This document shows positions 45,175-54,076 of a stretch of 64,000 nucleotides of DNA, piece by piece (the stretch's first letter is position 1; every line of letters begins with the position of its first letter). This stretch comes from Rhizobium sp. FKL33 (GTDB taxonomy: Bacteria; Pseudomonadota; Alphaproteobacteria; Rhizobiales; Rhizobiaceae): positions 1-64,000 of the forward strand of contig NZ_STFX01000028.1 in assembly GCF_005222915.1 (NCBI RefSeq). The letters run 5' to 3'. Under the pieces are notes generated by a model, which was not told the DNA's origin, did no database searches, and saw only the letters and a list, made by a program, of their open reading frames with translations. Position numbers and translations under genes: made by a program.

Positions 45175-45972
45175 TCACGTCTGGCCGCGCCGGCGGAGCA
45201 GTTCCGCAGCGGCAGCGATGGCGATGCTGACCGCAAGGATGACGCTGCCGAGCGCCATCACCATCGGCAGCGATTTCGGAAAGCGCAGCTGGCTCCAGAT
45301 GAACAGCGGCAGCGTCTGATCGGAGCCGGCCAGGAAAAAGGCGATGATGAATTCGTCGAAACTGGTCAGGAAGGCCAGCATGAAGGCCGAGCCGATCGCC
45401 GAGGCCGAGAGCGGCAGCATGACTTTCCAGAGCACCAGGAATTCGCGCGCGCCGAGATCCTCGGCGGCCTCGGGAATGCTGCGGGGAATATTCTGGAAGC
45501 GCGACCGCATCACCATCACCGTCGTGGGCAGGCCGGCGAGCACATGCCCCGCCACCATGGCCGTCAGCGAGGGGCCGAGACCGGCGAGATTGACGAGGAT
45601 CAGCAGCGATATGCCGAGGATGACGCCGGGAATGAGAATAGGCAGGCGGGCGATGGCCGAGACGAGATTGGCGAAGACCGATTGCCCGAAGACATCCATA
45701 TAGGCGATCGCGCCGCCGCAGAGCGTCGCCAGAAAAGCCGAGGTCAGGCCAACGATCAGGCTGTTTGCGACGGCGGCGGCGAGCGCTTCATTGCCGATGA
45801 GCGCCTTGTACCAATCCAGCGTGAAGCCCTTGAGCGGAAAGGACGCCTGCACCGCATCGTTGAAGGAGAAGAGCGGGATCAGGCAGACCGGCAGATAGAG
45901 AAACACCAGATAGGCTGCGACATAGAGCCAGAGCAGACTGCCGGCATTGAGGCGTGGAGCGTGCGCGGTCAT
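45175..45972 (-). CDS. Polyamine-type ABC permease (PotC-like)
   Basis: 265 residues with six membrane helices. The EAA loop reads EAAEDLGAREFLVLWKVMLP. It pairs with the PotB-like subunit, whose stop overlaps its start as ATGA. It belongs to the spermidine/putrescine permease class. Confidence 0.92.
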   Translation of the reverse strand: MTAHAPRLNAGSLLWLYVAAYLVFLYLPVCLIPLFSFNDAVQASFPLKGFTLDWYKALIGNEALAAAVANSLIVGLTSAFLATLCGGAIAYMDVFGQSVFANLVSAIARLPILIPGVILGISLLILVNLAGLGPSLTAMVAGHVLAGLPTTVMVMRSRFQNIPRSIPEAAEDLGAREFLVLWKVMLPLSASAIGSAFMLAFLTSFDEFIIAFFLAGSDQTLPLFIWSQLRFPKSLPMVMALGSVILAVSIAIAAAAELLRRRGQT

Positions 45973-46853
45973 TGGCGGCTCCCGTAGCGACGATCGACCA
46001 TGCGGGCGACGAGAATCAGCGCCAGAATCAGCGCCATCACGGAGACAGCGAGCGCCGCGCCGAACGGCCAGTCATTGGCCTTGCCGAACTGCGCCTGGAT
46101 CAGCGAACCGATCATCACGCTTTGCGGTCCGCCGACCAGCGCCGGCGTCACATAATCGCCGACCGTCGGCACGAAGACGACGAGCGCGCCGGAGAGCACG
46201 CCGGGCATCGAGTACGGAAGCACGACGCGGCGGAAGGCAGTGAAGGGCTTGGCGCCGAGATCGGCGGCTGCTTCCAGCAGCGATTTCGGCATCGTGTCGA
46301 GCGCGACGAAAATCGGCAGGATCGCGAATGGCGCATAGGCATGCGCAAGCGTGAGCACCACAGCGGCGGGCGTATTGAGGAAAGCCAGCGACGGCTCGCT
46401 GAGCAGGCCGCTGCCGACCAGCGCCGAATTCAGGACGCCATTATAAGCGAGCACGATCTTCCAGGCGAAGACCCTGAGCAGATAGCTGGTCCAGAACGGC
46501 AATGTCACCAGAAACAGGATGAGGCCACGATGGCGACCGGCATGGAAGGCGAGAAAATAGGCGACGGGAAAGGCGGTGACGACTGTGGCTGCCGTGACCA
46601 AACCGGCGATGACCAGCGACCTCACCGCGACCATGACATAGAGTGGATCGGTTGCGACGGTGACATAATTTGCAAGAGTGCCCCCTGCCCCGGTCAGCGA
46701 GCCGTCATTGACGCGCAACGACAGAAACAGCACCAGCGCCAGCGAGAAGAGGATCAGAACGAACGCTACGAAGGAGCCGGGCGTCAGCATGAGGGCGCGG
46801 AACACCGCGCGCGATCCGCCTCCCTGCTGCACCCTTTCCCCCATCGCCATCAT
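45969..46853 (-). CDS. Polyamine-type ABC permease (PotB-like)
   Basis: 294 residues with six membrane helices and the EAA loop EAAADLGAKPFTAFRRVVLP. It forms the channel with the PotC-like subunit. The upstream gap has several TTTCAT/ATGAAA elements, so a separate regulated promoter probably starts here. Confidence 0.92.
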   Translation of the reverse strand: MMAMGERVQQGGGSRAVFRALMLTPGSFVAFVLILFSLALVLFLSLRVNDGSLTGAGGTLANYVTVATDPLYVMVAVRSLVIAGLVTAATVVTAFPVAYFLAFHAGRHRGLILFLVTLPFWTSYLLRVFAWKIVLAYNGVLNSALVGSGLLSEPSLAFLNTPAAVVLTLAHAYAPFAILPIFVALDTMPKSLLEAAADLGAKPFTAFRRVVLPYSMPGVLSGALVVFVPTVGDYVTPALVGGPQSVMIGSLIQAQFGKANDWPFGAALAVSVMALILALILVARMVDRRYGSRQ

Positions 46854-46867
46854 GGCCGTCCGCTCAA

Positions 46868-46904
46868 ATATGAAATTCAGTTCATCATTTTCATTTTTCA
46901 GAAA
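46868..46904 (-). promoter_or_regulatory. Cluster of ATGAAA/TTTCAT half-sites before the PotB-like gene
   Basis: On the plus strand the gap contains TATGAAATTC, GTTCATC and ATTTTCATTTTTC within 37 bases. The same words recur upstream of the PuuB-like gene. They are candidate operators for the XRE-cupin regulator of this cluster. Confidence 0.45.
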
Positions 46905-46918
46905 GAGTCAAGCTCGCT

Positions 46919-48199
46919 TCACCGCTCCAAAGCGTCCAGCATGCGATACCAGGCTATCGTCGCGCCGACACCGACCTGCCGGAATCGGTGGAAGGGAATG
47001 GGCGCGATCGGCGTGAGCGGCAAAGGCAGCCGCTCTGGATCACTGGTCAGGAGATAATCGACGAGACGCGGGCCCGACGCCGTCATCAAACCGACGCCGC
47101 GCCCCTGGCAACCGACCATCGTCACCAGCCCCGGCTCAGGCTCATGCACATGCGGCAGATGATCGAGCGTGACGGCGACGCGGCCGAACCAGCGTTTTTC
47201 AATCGCCACGCCACGCAAAGACGGAAACAGCCGGACCAGCGCCCGTTCGAGATGCGCCCAAGCCTCCGGTCCGCGCGGCAGACGCATCGGGCCACGACCG
47301 CCGAGAATGAGACGGTTGCCGGCAGCGCGGCGGTAGTAAACGAGAATCCGCCGGGAATCCGACACCGCCTGCCCGGCCGGCAGGATCGATCTCAACACGT
47401 CCTCGGCAATCGGCGCGGTGGCGATCTGAAGAGAATGGAGCGGCACGAGCGTGGCGGCGAGGCCCGGGAACAGAGTGTCGGAATAGGCATTGGCAGCCAG
47501 CAGCACCTTGCCTGCCCGGATCTCGGCGCCATCGGCGAGACGGGCGATCCAGAGGCCGTCGCGGCGCGAAAGGCTGGCGCAACGGCTGTTTTCGCGGATC
47601 TCGACGCCGTTTTCGCGAGCCAGTCGCGCCAGTTCCAGCGTGAGCGACAGCGGATTGATGACGCCGGCGCGGCGATCGTGAAAGCCGCCGAGATAGTTGC
47701 CGGCGCCGATTGCGGACTGAATGCCCGTTGCGTCCAGCATCTCGACCTGATCGCTGTAGCCGCGCCATTGTTTGTAGCGCGCAGTCGCGGCGGCGAGCGC
47801 CTTTTCCGTATGACAGGCCTGTATCCAGCCCGAGCGCGCCCGGGGAACGTCGAGCTTTTCACCTTCGATGAGATCGAACACGGCGTCCGCCGTTCCCGAA
47901 ACGAAATCGACGACCGCGGCGCCGCGCTTGTCACCGAAATGCTGGAGAAGCCAGTCCGGATCATATTTCAGGCCGGGAATGACCTGGCCGCCATTCAACC
48001 CGCTCGCGCCTTCGCCGATCCGGCCGGCATCCACCAGCCGAACGCCGAGCCCTTGGCGGGCCGCTTGCAACGCGCCCGTCAACCCGCAAAAGCCGCCGCC
48101 GATCACCAGCAGATCAACGCGGCCAGCGCTCGCTTTCGCCTGCGACATCTCCCGCCGCTGCGCCTCATCGGACCAGACCGGATCGTTGGTCAGCATCAT
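46919..48199 (-). CDS. FAD-dependent amine oxidoreductase (PuuB-like, DadA family)
   Basis: 426 residues. The FAD fold begins DLLVIGGGFCGLTGAL, then GRIGEGASGLNGGQVIPGLKYD and VLLAANAYSDTLFPGLAATL; the C-terminal GCQGRGVGLMTASG binds FAD as well. It resembles gamma-glutamylputrescine oxidase and other glycine-oxidase-like flavoenzymes that turn amines to aldehydes plus ammonia. The aldehyde dehydrogenase at the cluster end could take its product. The start could be the first or second Met. Confidence 0.87.
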   Translation of the reverse strand: MMLTNDPVWSDEAQRREMSQAKASAGRVDLLVIGGGFCGLTGALQAARQGLGVRLVDAGRIGEGASGLNGGQVIPGLKYDPDWLLQHFGDKRGAAVVDFVSGTADAVFDLIEGEKLDVPRARSGWIQACHTEKALAAATARYKQWRGYSDQVEMLDATGIQSAIGAGNYLGGFHDRRAGVINPLSLTLELARLARENGVEIRENSRCASLSRRDGLWIARLADGAEIRAGKVLLAANAYSDTLFPGLAATLVPLHSLQIATAPIAEDVLRSILPAGQAVSDSRRILVYYRRAAGNRLILGGRGPMRLPRGPEAWAHLERALVRLFPSLRGVAIEKRWFGRVAVTLDHLPHVHEPEPGLVTMVGCQGRGVGLMTASGPRLVDYLLTSDPERLPLPLTPIAPIPFHRFRQVGVGATIAWYRMLDALER

Positions 48200-48214
48200 C
48201 CCGCCCCTATCTCC

Positions 48215-48272
48215 AAATTTTCATCAGCATATCGCCAGAAAATGAAATTGAAACAGGAGTTTTCATTTATTT
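48215..48272 (-). promoter_or_regulatory. Cluster of ATGAAA/TTTCAT half-sites before the PuuB-like gene
   Basis: Three elements, AAATTTTCATC, GAAAATGAAATTGAAAC and GTTTTCATTTATTT (plus strand), lie within 58 bases upstream of the oxidase start. The E. coli PuuR box also contains an AATGAA core. They are likely operators of the XRE-cupin protein. Confidence 0.45.
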
Positions 48273-48283
48273 GAAGCGCCGCG

Positions 48284-48898
48284 TCAGCCGCCAATCTGGA
48301 CCAGCGGGCGAAAGCCGGCCTTGAGCGCGGCGAGAATGGGCGGAGGCGTCAGCACATCGACCCTGGTTGCGGGATCGAAGACAGTCGGGGCGCCATAGCC
48401 GGCGTGGCTCCAAGGGTGAAGCTTGCCATGCAACAGGAGATGCGGCTGTCGCCCATGCAGCACGAACCCGCCATCGGGCAGGTGTCCGAGTGTTTCCAGA
48501 TGTAGCCCGGCGCCTCGCCCGAGCCGCGCCTGATGCAGGATCTGATCGATGCAGGAGGCTGAAAGCGTCTGCTCCGCCTCCCCAAGACCTTCCGCCAGCG
48601 CAGCGCGAAAAGCTTTGTAGGCCGGGCGGCGGCAAAGCGCGCAGGGACGATGACCTGCTGACAGCGCCACGGCCTCGTCGAGAAAGAAGAGCGGCGTGTA
48701 ATGACCGCGTTGATCGAAGATCACCCGATAACTCGGCGACCGGGGTTCAAGCGTGCAACTGATCCACGCCTTGCTGCGCCAGGCCCTGACGATGCGGCCT
48801 TGCCTGTCATGCAGATCGCCGCGATTGCCCATCAGAGACCCGCGCGCCGGGGACGCTTCGATGTTTCCAAAGGGCGTCACACGATTGGCGCGCGGCAT
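48284..48898 (-). CDS. Conserved hypothetical protein with CxxC motif
   Basis: 204 residues, soluble. LFFLDEAVALSAGHRPCALCRRPAYKAF near residues 70-97 is a striking conserved-looking core with a CALC pair that could bind a metal. The C-terminal half has LHGRQPHLLLHGKLHPWSH. Similar hypotheticals occur in rhizobia; no function is known to me. It lies 6 bases after the three-domain kinase/phospho-lyase gene on the same strand, so it is probably co-transcribed with it. Confidence 0.7.
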   Translation of the reverse strand: MPRANRVTPFGNIEASPARGSLMGNRGDLHDRQGRIVRAWRSKAWISCTLEPRSPSYRVIFDQRGHYTPLFFLDEAVALSAGHRPCALCRRPAYKAFRAALAEGLGEAEQTLSASCIDQILHQARLGRGAGLHLETLGHLPDGGFVLHGRQPHLLLHGKLHPWSHAGYGAPTVFDPATRVDVLTPPPILAALKAGFRPLVQIGG

Positions 48899-48904
48899 CA
48901 GGGG

Positions 48905-51820
48905 TCACCAGCCTTCGTCGAGCACGCGGGCCAGCATGTCGACGAAATAGTCGGCGCTGGCTTTCGACAGGCACATCGGCGGCTTGATCTTCAAGACATT
49001 GAGGTGATCGCCCGTCGGTTGCATGATCACGCCGAGATCGAGCAGGCGGTCGCAGATCCGCGCCGTCTCCACCGTGGCGGGTGCGAGCGTCTGGCGGTCT
49101 CGGACGAATTCGAGGCCGAGATAGAGGCCCATGCCATGCACCGCGCCAACGAGATCGAAACGCTGGCCGAGCGCCTCCAGCCGGGCCTTGAGATGATCGC
49201 CCACTTGCCGCGCATTGTCCTGAAGCTTTTCCTCGAACAGCGCGTCGAGCACGGTCATGCCGACCACGCAGGACACCGGGCTGCCGCCGGCGGAGGAGAA
49301 GAAATAACCCTCTTTCTCCAGGCTGTCGGCGATGGCGCGGCTGGTGATCACGGCGCCGAGCGGATGGCCGTTGCCCATTCCCTTGGCGATGGTGATGATA
49401 TCGGGCGTGACGCCCTGCTCCTCGAAGCCCCAGAAGTAATGGCCGAGACGACCGTAACCGACCTGCACCTCATCGGCGATGGTCACGCCGCCCCGGGCGC
49501 GGACCATCTCGTAGACGGCCTTGAGATAACCTTTGGGCAGGGGAATGCCGCCGGAATTGCCATAGACGCTTTCGCAAATGAAGCCCGCCAGCGCCTCGCC
49601 TTTTTCCTCCAGCCGCGCCAGCGCCTTTTCCACTTCGGTGACGTAGCCGGGAGCGGAATCCGGCCCACGATAGGGACCGCGATAGGTGTTGGGCGAGGTG
49701 ACGGCGTGCACCCAGGAGGGCCGCGTGGTCAGCGCCTGCGGGTTGTCGGCGATCGAGGTGGAGACGGCGTCGGACGCCACCGTCCAGCCGTGATAGGCCT
49801 CGAGCAGGCTGAGCATGTTGCGCGCACCGGAATGCGCCCAGGCGAGCCTGAGCGCGAGATCATTGGCTTCCGATCCGGAATTGACGAGGAAGACCGTGTC
49901 CAGGCCCTCGGGCGCGAGATCGACGAGCCGTTTGGAAAAATCAGCGATCCCGGCATAGTGGAAGCGGGAATTGGTGTTGAGCAGGCTCCATTGCCGCCCG
50001 ACCGCCGCCGAGAGCTTCTCGTGGCCATGGCCGAGGATGGCGACATTGTTGACCATGTCGAGATAGGCGCGGCCATTTGTGCCATACATCTGCTCGCGCC
50101 AGCCGCGCTCGATCTGCGGCGGGTTCTGGTAATAGTTCTTCTGGGGCTTGGCGAAATGCGCCTGCCGCACCGCCATCAGATCCTCGCTGGCCAGCGCCGG
50201 CGCATCGAGATCGATCCCCAGGAGCGTGGACGGCGACGGGCAGAGTTGCATCCAGGCTCTCGCCTGATGATCAGCGACGAAGGCGGGCGGCCTCTCCTCG
50301 CCGAGACGGCTGAGTTGAATGGCGGTCACGCCCTCCTTGCCCACGGCTGCAAACTGGTCGCCGATGTCCAGCAGTGCGCCCGCCTCGACGAGTGCATTCG
50401 CGCCGGTCAGCCACACAGTCAGGGCCTGCCCGACCAGCGCCAGCGCGCCGTCCGTATACAGCACCCGGCCCGCGAAGGGCGCTTGAAGTCGCGTTCCGAC
50501 CGGAGCGGCCAGCTCCACGACCAGCGCCATCGAGGCCGGCGCTTGCGGAGCATGATGCGTCGCGCGGCTCAAGCGGCGTTCGCCATAGCGCGTCGCCGCA
50601 AAGCCAGTCCTGACGGCAGCGTCTTTGAGCAAGCGGCGATCGATGTCGGCTTCCAGCCAGTTGCCGGAACGATAGGCCTCCGAGAGCGCATCGAGACGCA
50701 GAGGCGTCAGCGCGGGCGCATCGAGATCACCGATCAGCGGCGCCACGACCGGCGCGGGCGCGGCATTCGTTTTTCCCAGAACATCGAGAATAGCCGCCTG
50801 CATCACCGCAATCGGGAGACTGACGGCCACGCGCAAAATCTCACGCTCGTGGTCGATATTGCCGGCGACATAGGCGTTGTCGGGCTCCACGGCCAATTGC
50901 TGCTCGCCGGAGGCTGCGAGAACACAGGCGCGCTGCACGACCAGAGGCCAGAGCGCCTGCAATTCCCCATCCGTCAAGGGATAGGTCGCATGAAACGCCT
51001 GTACGGCCGGCAGGATGAAGAAGGGATCGCCATCGGCGTGATGCAGCAGCGCCGCGCAGGTGACAGCAAGATCGCCGACCACCCAGCCGCGCATGAGGTC
51101 GCCGAAATCGATCACGCCGGCGGGGATCGGATGGCCGTCATCGCCGATACGGGCGACGACATTGTCGTCGGTCACGTCGTGATGCACGGCTTGCACGCGC
51201 AACTTGTCGCGGAGGGGCGCGAGATGGGCTTCCGCGGCTTCCGTGGCCGCCAGCACAGCCGTGCGCCGCGCGGGATCGGGAATGGCCGACGCCATGGCCA
51301 ACGTGACGCTGTGGGCGGCGCGCATGTCCCATTGCAGGGCGCGATCGAGGCCCGGATGATCGAAACTGGCGAGCGACGCCGCCACCTCCGCCGAGAGGCG
51401 GCCGAGGGCGCGGCGGGTGACCTCCGAGAGATGCTTGCGGCGGGTCAGCGGCTCGCCTTCGAGATAGGTGAGCAAACGGGCGCGGCAGGGCGTATCGCCG
51501 ACCGTCAGTTCGATGATCTCCTTCCCCGAATGCGCGGCCACCGGGCGCGGCGCTTCGAAGCCGATCTGATTTGAGGCGAGCGCGCGCATGGCGGCGTTCT
51601 GGGATTCCAGTTCGGCCAGGGAATATTCCGCACGGGAGATCTTCAGCACGAAAGCCTCGCCGGTGGCGGTCCGGATGCGGAAATTGCGATCCTGCTGGCT
51701 GCCGAGCTCGGCGATTTGCCCCTCCAGACCATACGCGTCTCGCAAGATCGCCGCCGCCTGGTCGATGCTAACGTCAGGGCGCGGAAGGTCTGCGCGTTGA
51801 GCAGCGTTCTGGTGGGTCAT
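48905..51820 (-). CDS. Kinase / M23-like / class-III PLP phospho-lyase three-domain enzyme
   Basis: 971 residues. Residues about 1-310 are an APH/HYKK-like kinase (VKIS-type Lys in AFVLKISRAE, catalytic HHDVTDDNVV, DFGDLMRGW). Residues about 430-530 form an M23-like beta domain (VGTRLQAPFAGRVLY), without visible zinc ligands. Residues about 545-971 are a class-III PLP fold with NSGSEANDLALRLAW, IADEVQVGYGRLG and the PLP Lys in IAKGMGNGHPLG. The kinase and lyase halves match human hydroxylysine kinase and the phosphohydroxylysine/phosphoethanolamine phospho-lyases. It would phosphorylate an amino alcohol and then eliminate ammonia and phosphate to give an aldehyde. ATG at 51820 follows GGGAGAAA. 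Confidence 0.88.
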   Translation of the reverse strand: MTHQNAAQRADLPRPDVSIDQAAAILRDAYGLEGQIAELGSQQDRNFRIRTATGEAFVLKISRAEYSLAELESQNAAMRALASNQIGFEAPRPVAAHSGKEIIELTVGDTPCRARLLTYLEGEPLTRRKHLSEVTRRALGRLSAEVAASLASFDHPGLDRALQWDMRAAHSVTLAMASAIPDPARRTAVLAATEAAEAHLAPLRDKLRVQAVHHDVTDDNVVARIGDDGHPIPAGVIDFGDLMRGWVVGDLAVTCAALLHHADGDPFFILPAVQAFHATYPLTDGELQALWPLVVQRACVLAASGEQQLAVEPDNAYVAGNIDHEREILRVAVSLPIAVMQAAILDVLGKTNAAPAPVVAPLIGDLDAPALTPLRLDALSEAYRSGNWLEADIDRRLLKDAAVRTGFAATRYGERRLSRATHHAPQAPASMALVVELAAPVGTRLQAPFAGRVLYTDGALALVGQALTVWLTGANALVEAGALLDIGDQFAAVGKEGVTAIQLSRLGEERPPAFVADHQARAWMQLCPSPSTLLGIDLDAPALASEDLMAVRQAHFAKPQKNYYQNPPQIERGWREQMYGTNGRAYLDMVNNVAILGHGHEKLSAAVGRQWSLLNTNSRFHYAGIADFSKRLVDLAPEGLDTVFLVNSGSEANDLALRLAWAHSGARNMLSLLEAYHGWTVASDAVSTSIADNPQALTTRPSWVHAVTSPNTYRGPYRGPDSAPGYVTEVEKALARLEEKGEALAGFICESVYGNSGGIPLPKGYLKAVYEMVRARGGVTIADEVQVGYGRLGHYFWGFEEQGVTPDIITIAKGMGNGHPLGAVITSRAIADSLEKEGYFFSSAGGSPVSCVVGMTVLDALFEEKLQDNARQVGDHLKARLEALGQRFDLVGAVHGMGLYLGLEFVRDRQTLAPATVETARICDRLLDLGVIMQPTGDHLNVLKIKPPMCLSKASADYFVDMLARVLDEGW

Positions 51821-51975
51821 GGCCGTTTCTCCCGAGTAAGGCGACATGGCCTGGTTTCTTAATCTCTGGAATGATTTAGGGCAATCGCCAGATCAGGTGC
51901 GGCCTTGCCAGCGAAGCGTCGGCCCCTTAAATGGAGGCTGGCGGTCGGTGGAGCCGTTTTGGAATTCAGCGCCTG

Positions 51976-52824
51976 ATGGAAAAGTCGCCCAGCCGCAGAC
52001 GCGGAAACCTGTTTTTCTGGTTTATACTTGCGGTCATCGCCGGCGCGATCGGCGCAACGGTGCTGCTTGCGCGGGACGGGGCCAATCTCAAGCGCTTGAT
52101 GCGGGCGTTCGGCTACACGCCGACGGTTCTGGAGACGGAAAAGCCCGCCTTGCCCGCCTCCCCCAAGAGCAAGCGCCTGCGCAATCTCTCGATCCCGCTC
52201 GATCCCATCGTTTTCCTGCGTGAAATCAAGGACGCCGAAAGCGGCTTTCTCCGCCGGCTGAGCATTGACGGCAAGGCGCTGTGCAAGGGCTTTGCCGATG
52301 CCGGGTTCGCCATGAGCGCCTGGTCTCCGGGCGTGTTCAGCAGCAAGACCTATGAATGCTGGGGCGAGCAGGTGTTCAACGCCGATGGCGAGCCGGACAA
52401 GCAATCCAGCTTCTTCCTGATGGTCAAGGGGCTGCCGGACGGCGAACTTCTGTCGGCGCGGGTCAAATTCATCTTCGCCACCCCCGATATGCGCAACAAG
52501 CTCAGCAAGGAAGCAGTGCGCATGCTGACGCTGCTGGCGGAAAAGACCCGCTGGGGCGATCTTGCCGACCATGCCGCCGACATCAATGCGTTGAAGCCGT
52601 TCTCCCTCGACGCCTTCGGTCTCAGGGTGAAATTTTCCAACGAATTCGGCGGCCCCGGCCGATACAATCTCGTCGTCTCGCGCGATGGAACACTGACAGA
52701 CGCAGAGAAACGGACCCGCAACTTTTTCAACCGCGCAACCTATTTGCCCTTGCCGCCGGGAGTTGAAAAGAAGCCGCCCGCAATCGTCGAGGATGAGAGA
52801 AAACAAGGCAAGAGAGATGACTGA
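51976..52824 (+). CDS. Single-span membrane protein, DUF6030-like
   Basis: 282 residues. One N-terminal membrane helix (LFFWFILAVIAGAIGATVLL, about 12-31) is followed by a periplasmic domain of mixed fold with FLREIKDAESGFLRRLSIDG, YECWGEQVFN and FIFATPDMRNKLSKEAVRM. This resembles the rhizobial DUF6030 family of unknown role. It is divergent from the three-domain enzyme, and its 3' end overlaps the YeeE gene by 8 bases. Start choice is by the position of the membrane helix. Confidence 0.65.
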   Translation: MEKSPSRRRGNLFFWFILAVIAGAIGATVLLARDGANLKRLMRAFGYTPTVLETEKPALPASPKSKRLRNLSIPLDPIVFLREIKDAESGFLRRLSIDGKALCKGFADAGFAMSAWSPGVFSSKTYECWGEQVFNADGEPDKQSSFFLMVKGLPDGELLSARVKFIFATPDMRNKLSKEAVRMLTLLAEKTRWGDLADHAADINALKPFSLDAFGLRVKFSNEFGGPGRYNLVVSRDGTLTDAEKRTRNFFNRATYLPLPPGVEKKPPAIVEDERKQGKRDD

Positions 52825-53242
52825 CTTCACACCTGTACAATCGCTGTTCGGCGGAGGCCTGATCGGCCTTTCCGCCGTGCTGTTGATGGCTTTCCACGGC
52901 CGCATCGCCGGAATGACAGGCCTCCTCGCTGGCGTCCTGCCGCCATTGCCGTTCGATTGGCCTTGGCGCGCCACGTTTCTATTGGGCGCGGCGCTGTCGC
53001 CGATCCTTTGGCTGAAGAGCGGCGGTGAGATCACCTTCGAATCGCCCGCCGCGCCTTGGGCGCTGGCCGCAGGCGGTTTCGTGGTCGGTCTCGGCGTGGT
53101 GCTCGGCGGGGGGTGCCCCTCGGGTCACGGCGTTTGCGGCATCGCCCGTTTCTCGAAACGGTCGATTGCCGCCACCTTGACCTTCATGGCGACTGCGTTT
53201 CTGAGCGTTTTCATTCTGCGCCATCTGATCGGAGCCGCATGA
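52817..53242 (+). CDS. YeeE/YedE family membrane protein, first half
   Basis: 141 residues with four membrane helices. LFGGGLIGLSAVLLMAFHGRIAG and LGGGCPSGHGVCGIARFS are YeeE/YedE signatures; the Cys residues of the second motif line the thiosulfate/sulfide path in the known structure. It works with the next gene as a split transporter for a reduced sulfur species. The start overlaps the previous stop and the stop overlaps the next start. Confidence 0.88.
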   Translation: MTDFTPVQSLFGGGLIGLSAVLLMAFHGRIAGMTGLLAGVLPPLPFDWPWRATFLLGAALSPILWLKSGGEITFESPAAPWALAAGGFVVGLGVVLGGGCPSGHGVCGIARFSKRSIAATLTFMATAFLSVFILRHLIGAA

Positions 53243-53661
53243 TGAGAGAGCTGCTCGCCCTCGCTTTCGGCGCGATCTTCGGTCTGGGCATCGCCATTTC
53301 AGGCATGATCAATCCGGCCAAGGTGATGAATTTCTTCGACCTCTTCGGAACATGGGATCCGAGCCTCGCTTTCGTGATGATCGGCGCGCTCGCTGTCGCC
53401 ATTCCCGGCTATGCGCTGATTTTCCGGACGCGCCAGGCGCCAGTCCTCAACGCGGAATTCGCCCAGCCGGCCAGGACGACGATCGATCGCCGCTTGATCG
53501 GCGGGTCCGCGCTGTTCGGTTTGGGCTGGGGCGCGGCGGGCTTCTGCCCCGGCGGGTCCATTCCGGCGATCGGCCTCGGCGAAGCCTCGGTCTACATCTT
53601 CCTGTTGGCGATGATCGCCGGCATGATGGTGATGCGCCAGATCCTCGCCCGGCTGGATTGA
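53239..53661 (+). CDS. YeeE/YedE family (DUF6691) membrane protein, second half
   Basis: 140 residues with four membrane helices. IFGLGIAISGMINPAKVMNFFD and LFGLGWGAAGFCPGGSIPAIG mark the DUF6691 partner, with the conserved Cys in FCPGG. The ATG overlaps the stop of the first half as ATGA. Pairs of this type are often next to sulfur dioxygenase or ArsR genes, which are not present here. Confidence 0.88.
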   Translation: MMRELLALAFGAIFGLGIAISGMINPAKVMNFFDLFGTWDPSLAFVMIGALAVAIPGYALIFRTRQAPVLNAEFAQPARTTIDRRLIGGSALFGLGWGAAGFCPGGSIPAIGLGEASVYIFLLAMIAGMMVMRQILARLD

Positions 53662-53668
53662 GACGAGG

Positions 53669-54076
53669 TTAGCGATGCATGCGGGCGCCTTTGGAGATCT
53701 TGTCGGCGATCTTCTTCGGCGCGCGGAAGCCGAGACCAACGAAACTGGCGTTATCGGGACCGAATTCGGAAAAGACGGCGCGATTGGCGGCGTCGTGGCC
53801 GGTCGAAAACATCTCTTCGATATAGGCGGCGCCGTCCACGTTTTGCTCCTTCATGCGCGCCGCCGCCTTTCGGATCGTCTCTCCATCCGCTTCCAGCACG
53901 ATCACCGGCTGGCCGCTGATGGGCAGGAACCGCCTGCCGTCGCGATCGAGATAGGGCTCGCCGATGATCTCGGGCGCGCCCGCCGTCACGCCGCTCATCA
54001 GAAAGGCGGCGACATTCAACGCTTGCCAGGATGGCAGGTCCTCGCGCAGGATCAGAACGATTTTGGTGTCGAACAT
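53669..54076 (-). CDS. DUF2000 family protein
   Basis: 135 residues from MFDTKIVLILREDLPSWQAL. LNVAAFLMSGVTAG, GRRFLPISGQPVIVLEAD and the C-terminal SFVGLGFRAPKKIADKI fit DUF2000, a small cytosolic family related to peptidyl-tRNA hydrolase folds, of unknown role. GGGAGC lies 4 bases before the ATG. It is divergent from the AraC regulator, and the two start codons overlap. Confidence 0.82.
   Translation of the reverse strand: MFDTKIVLILREDLPSWQALNVAAFLMSGVTAGAPEIIGEPYLDRDGRRFLPISGQPVIVLEADGETIRKAAARMKEQNVDGAAYIEEMFSTGHDAANRAVFSEFGPDNASFVGLGFRAPKKIADKISKGARMHR

Noticed and set aside
48701-51574. 957-codon open frame on the plus strand
   Set aside because: It lies opposite the three-domain kinase/phospho-lyase gene, has low-complexity His/Arg/Gly composition and no domain.
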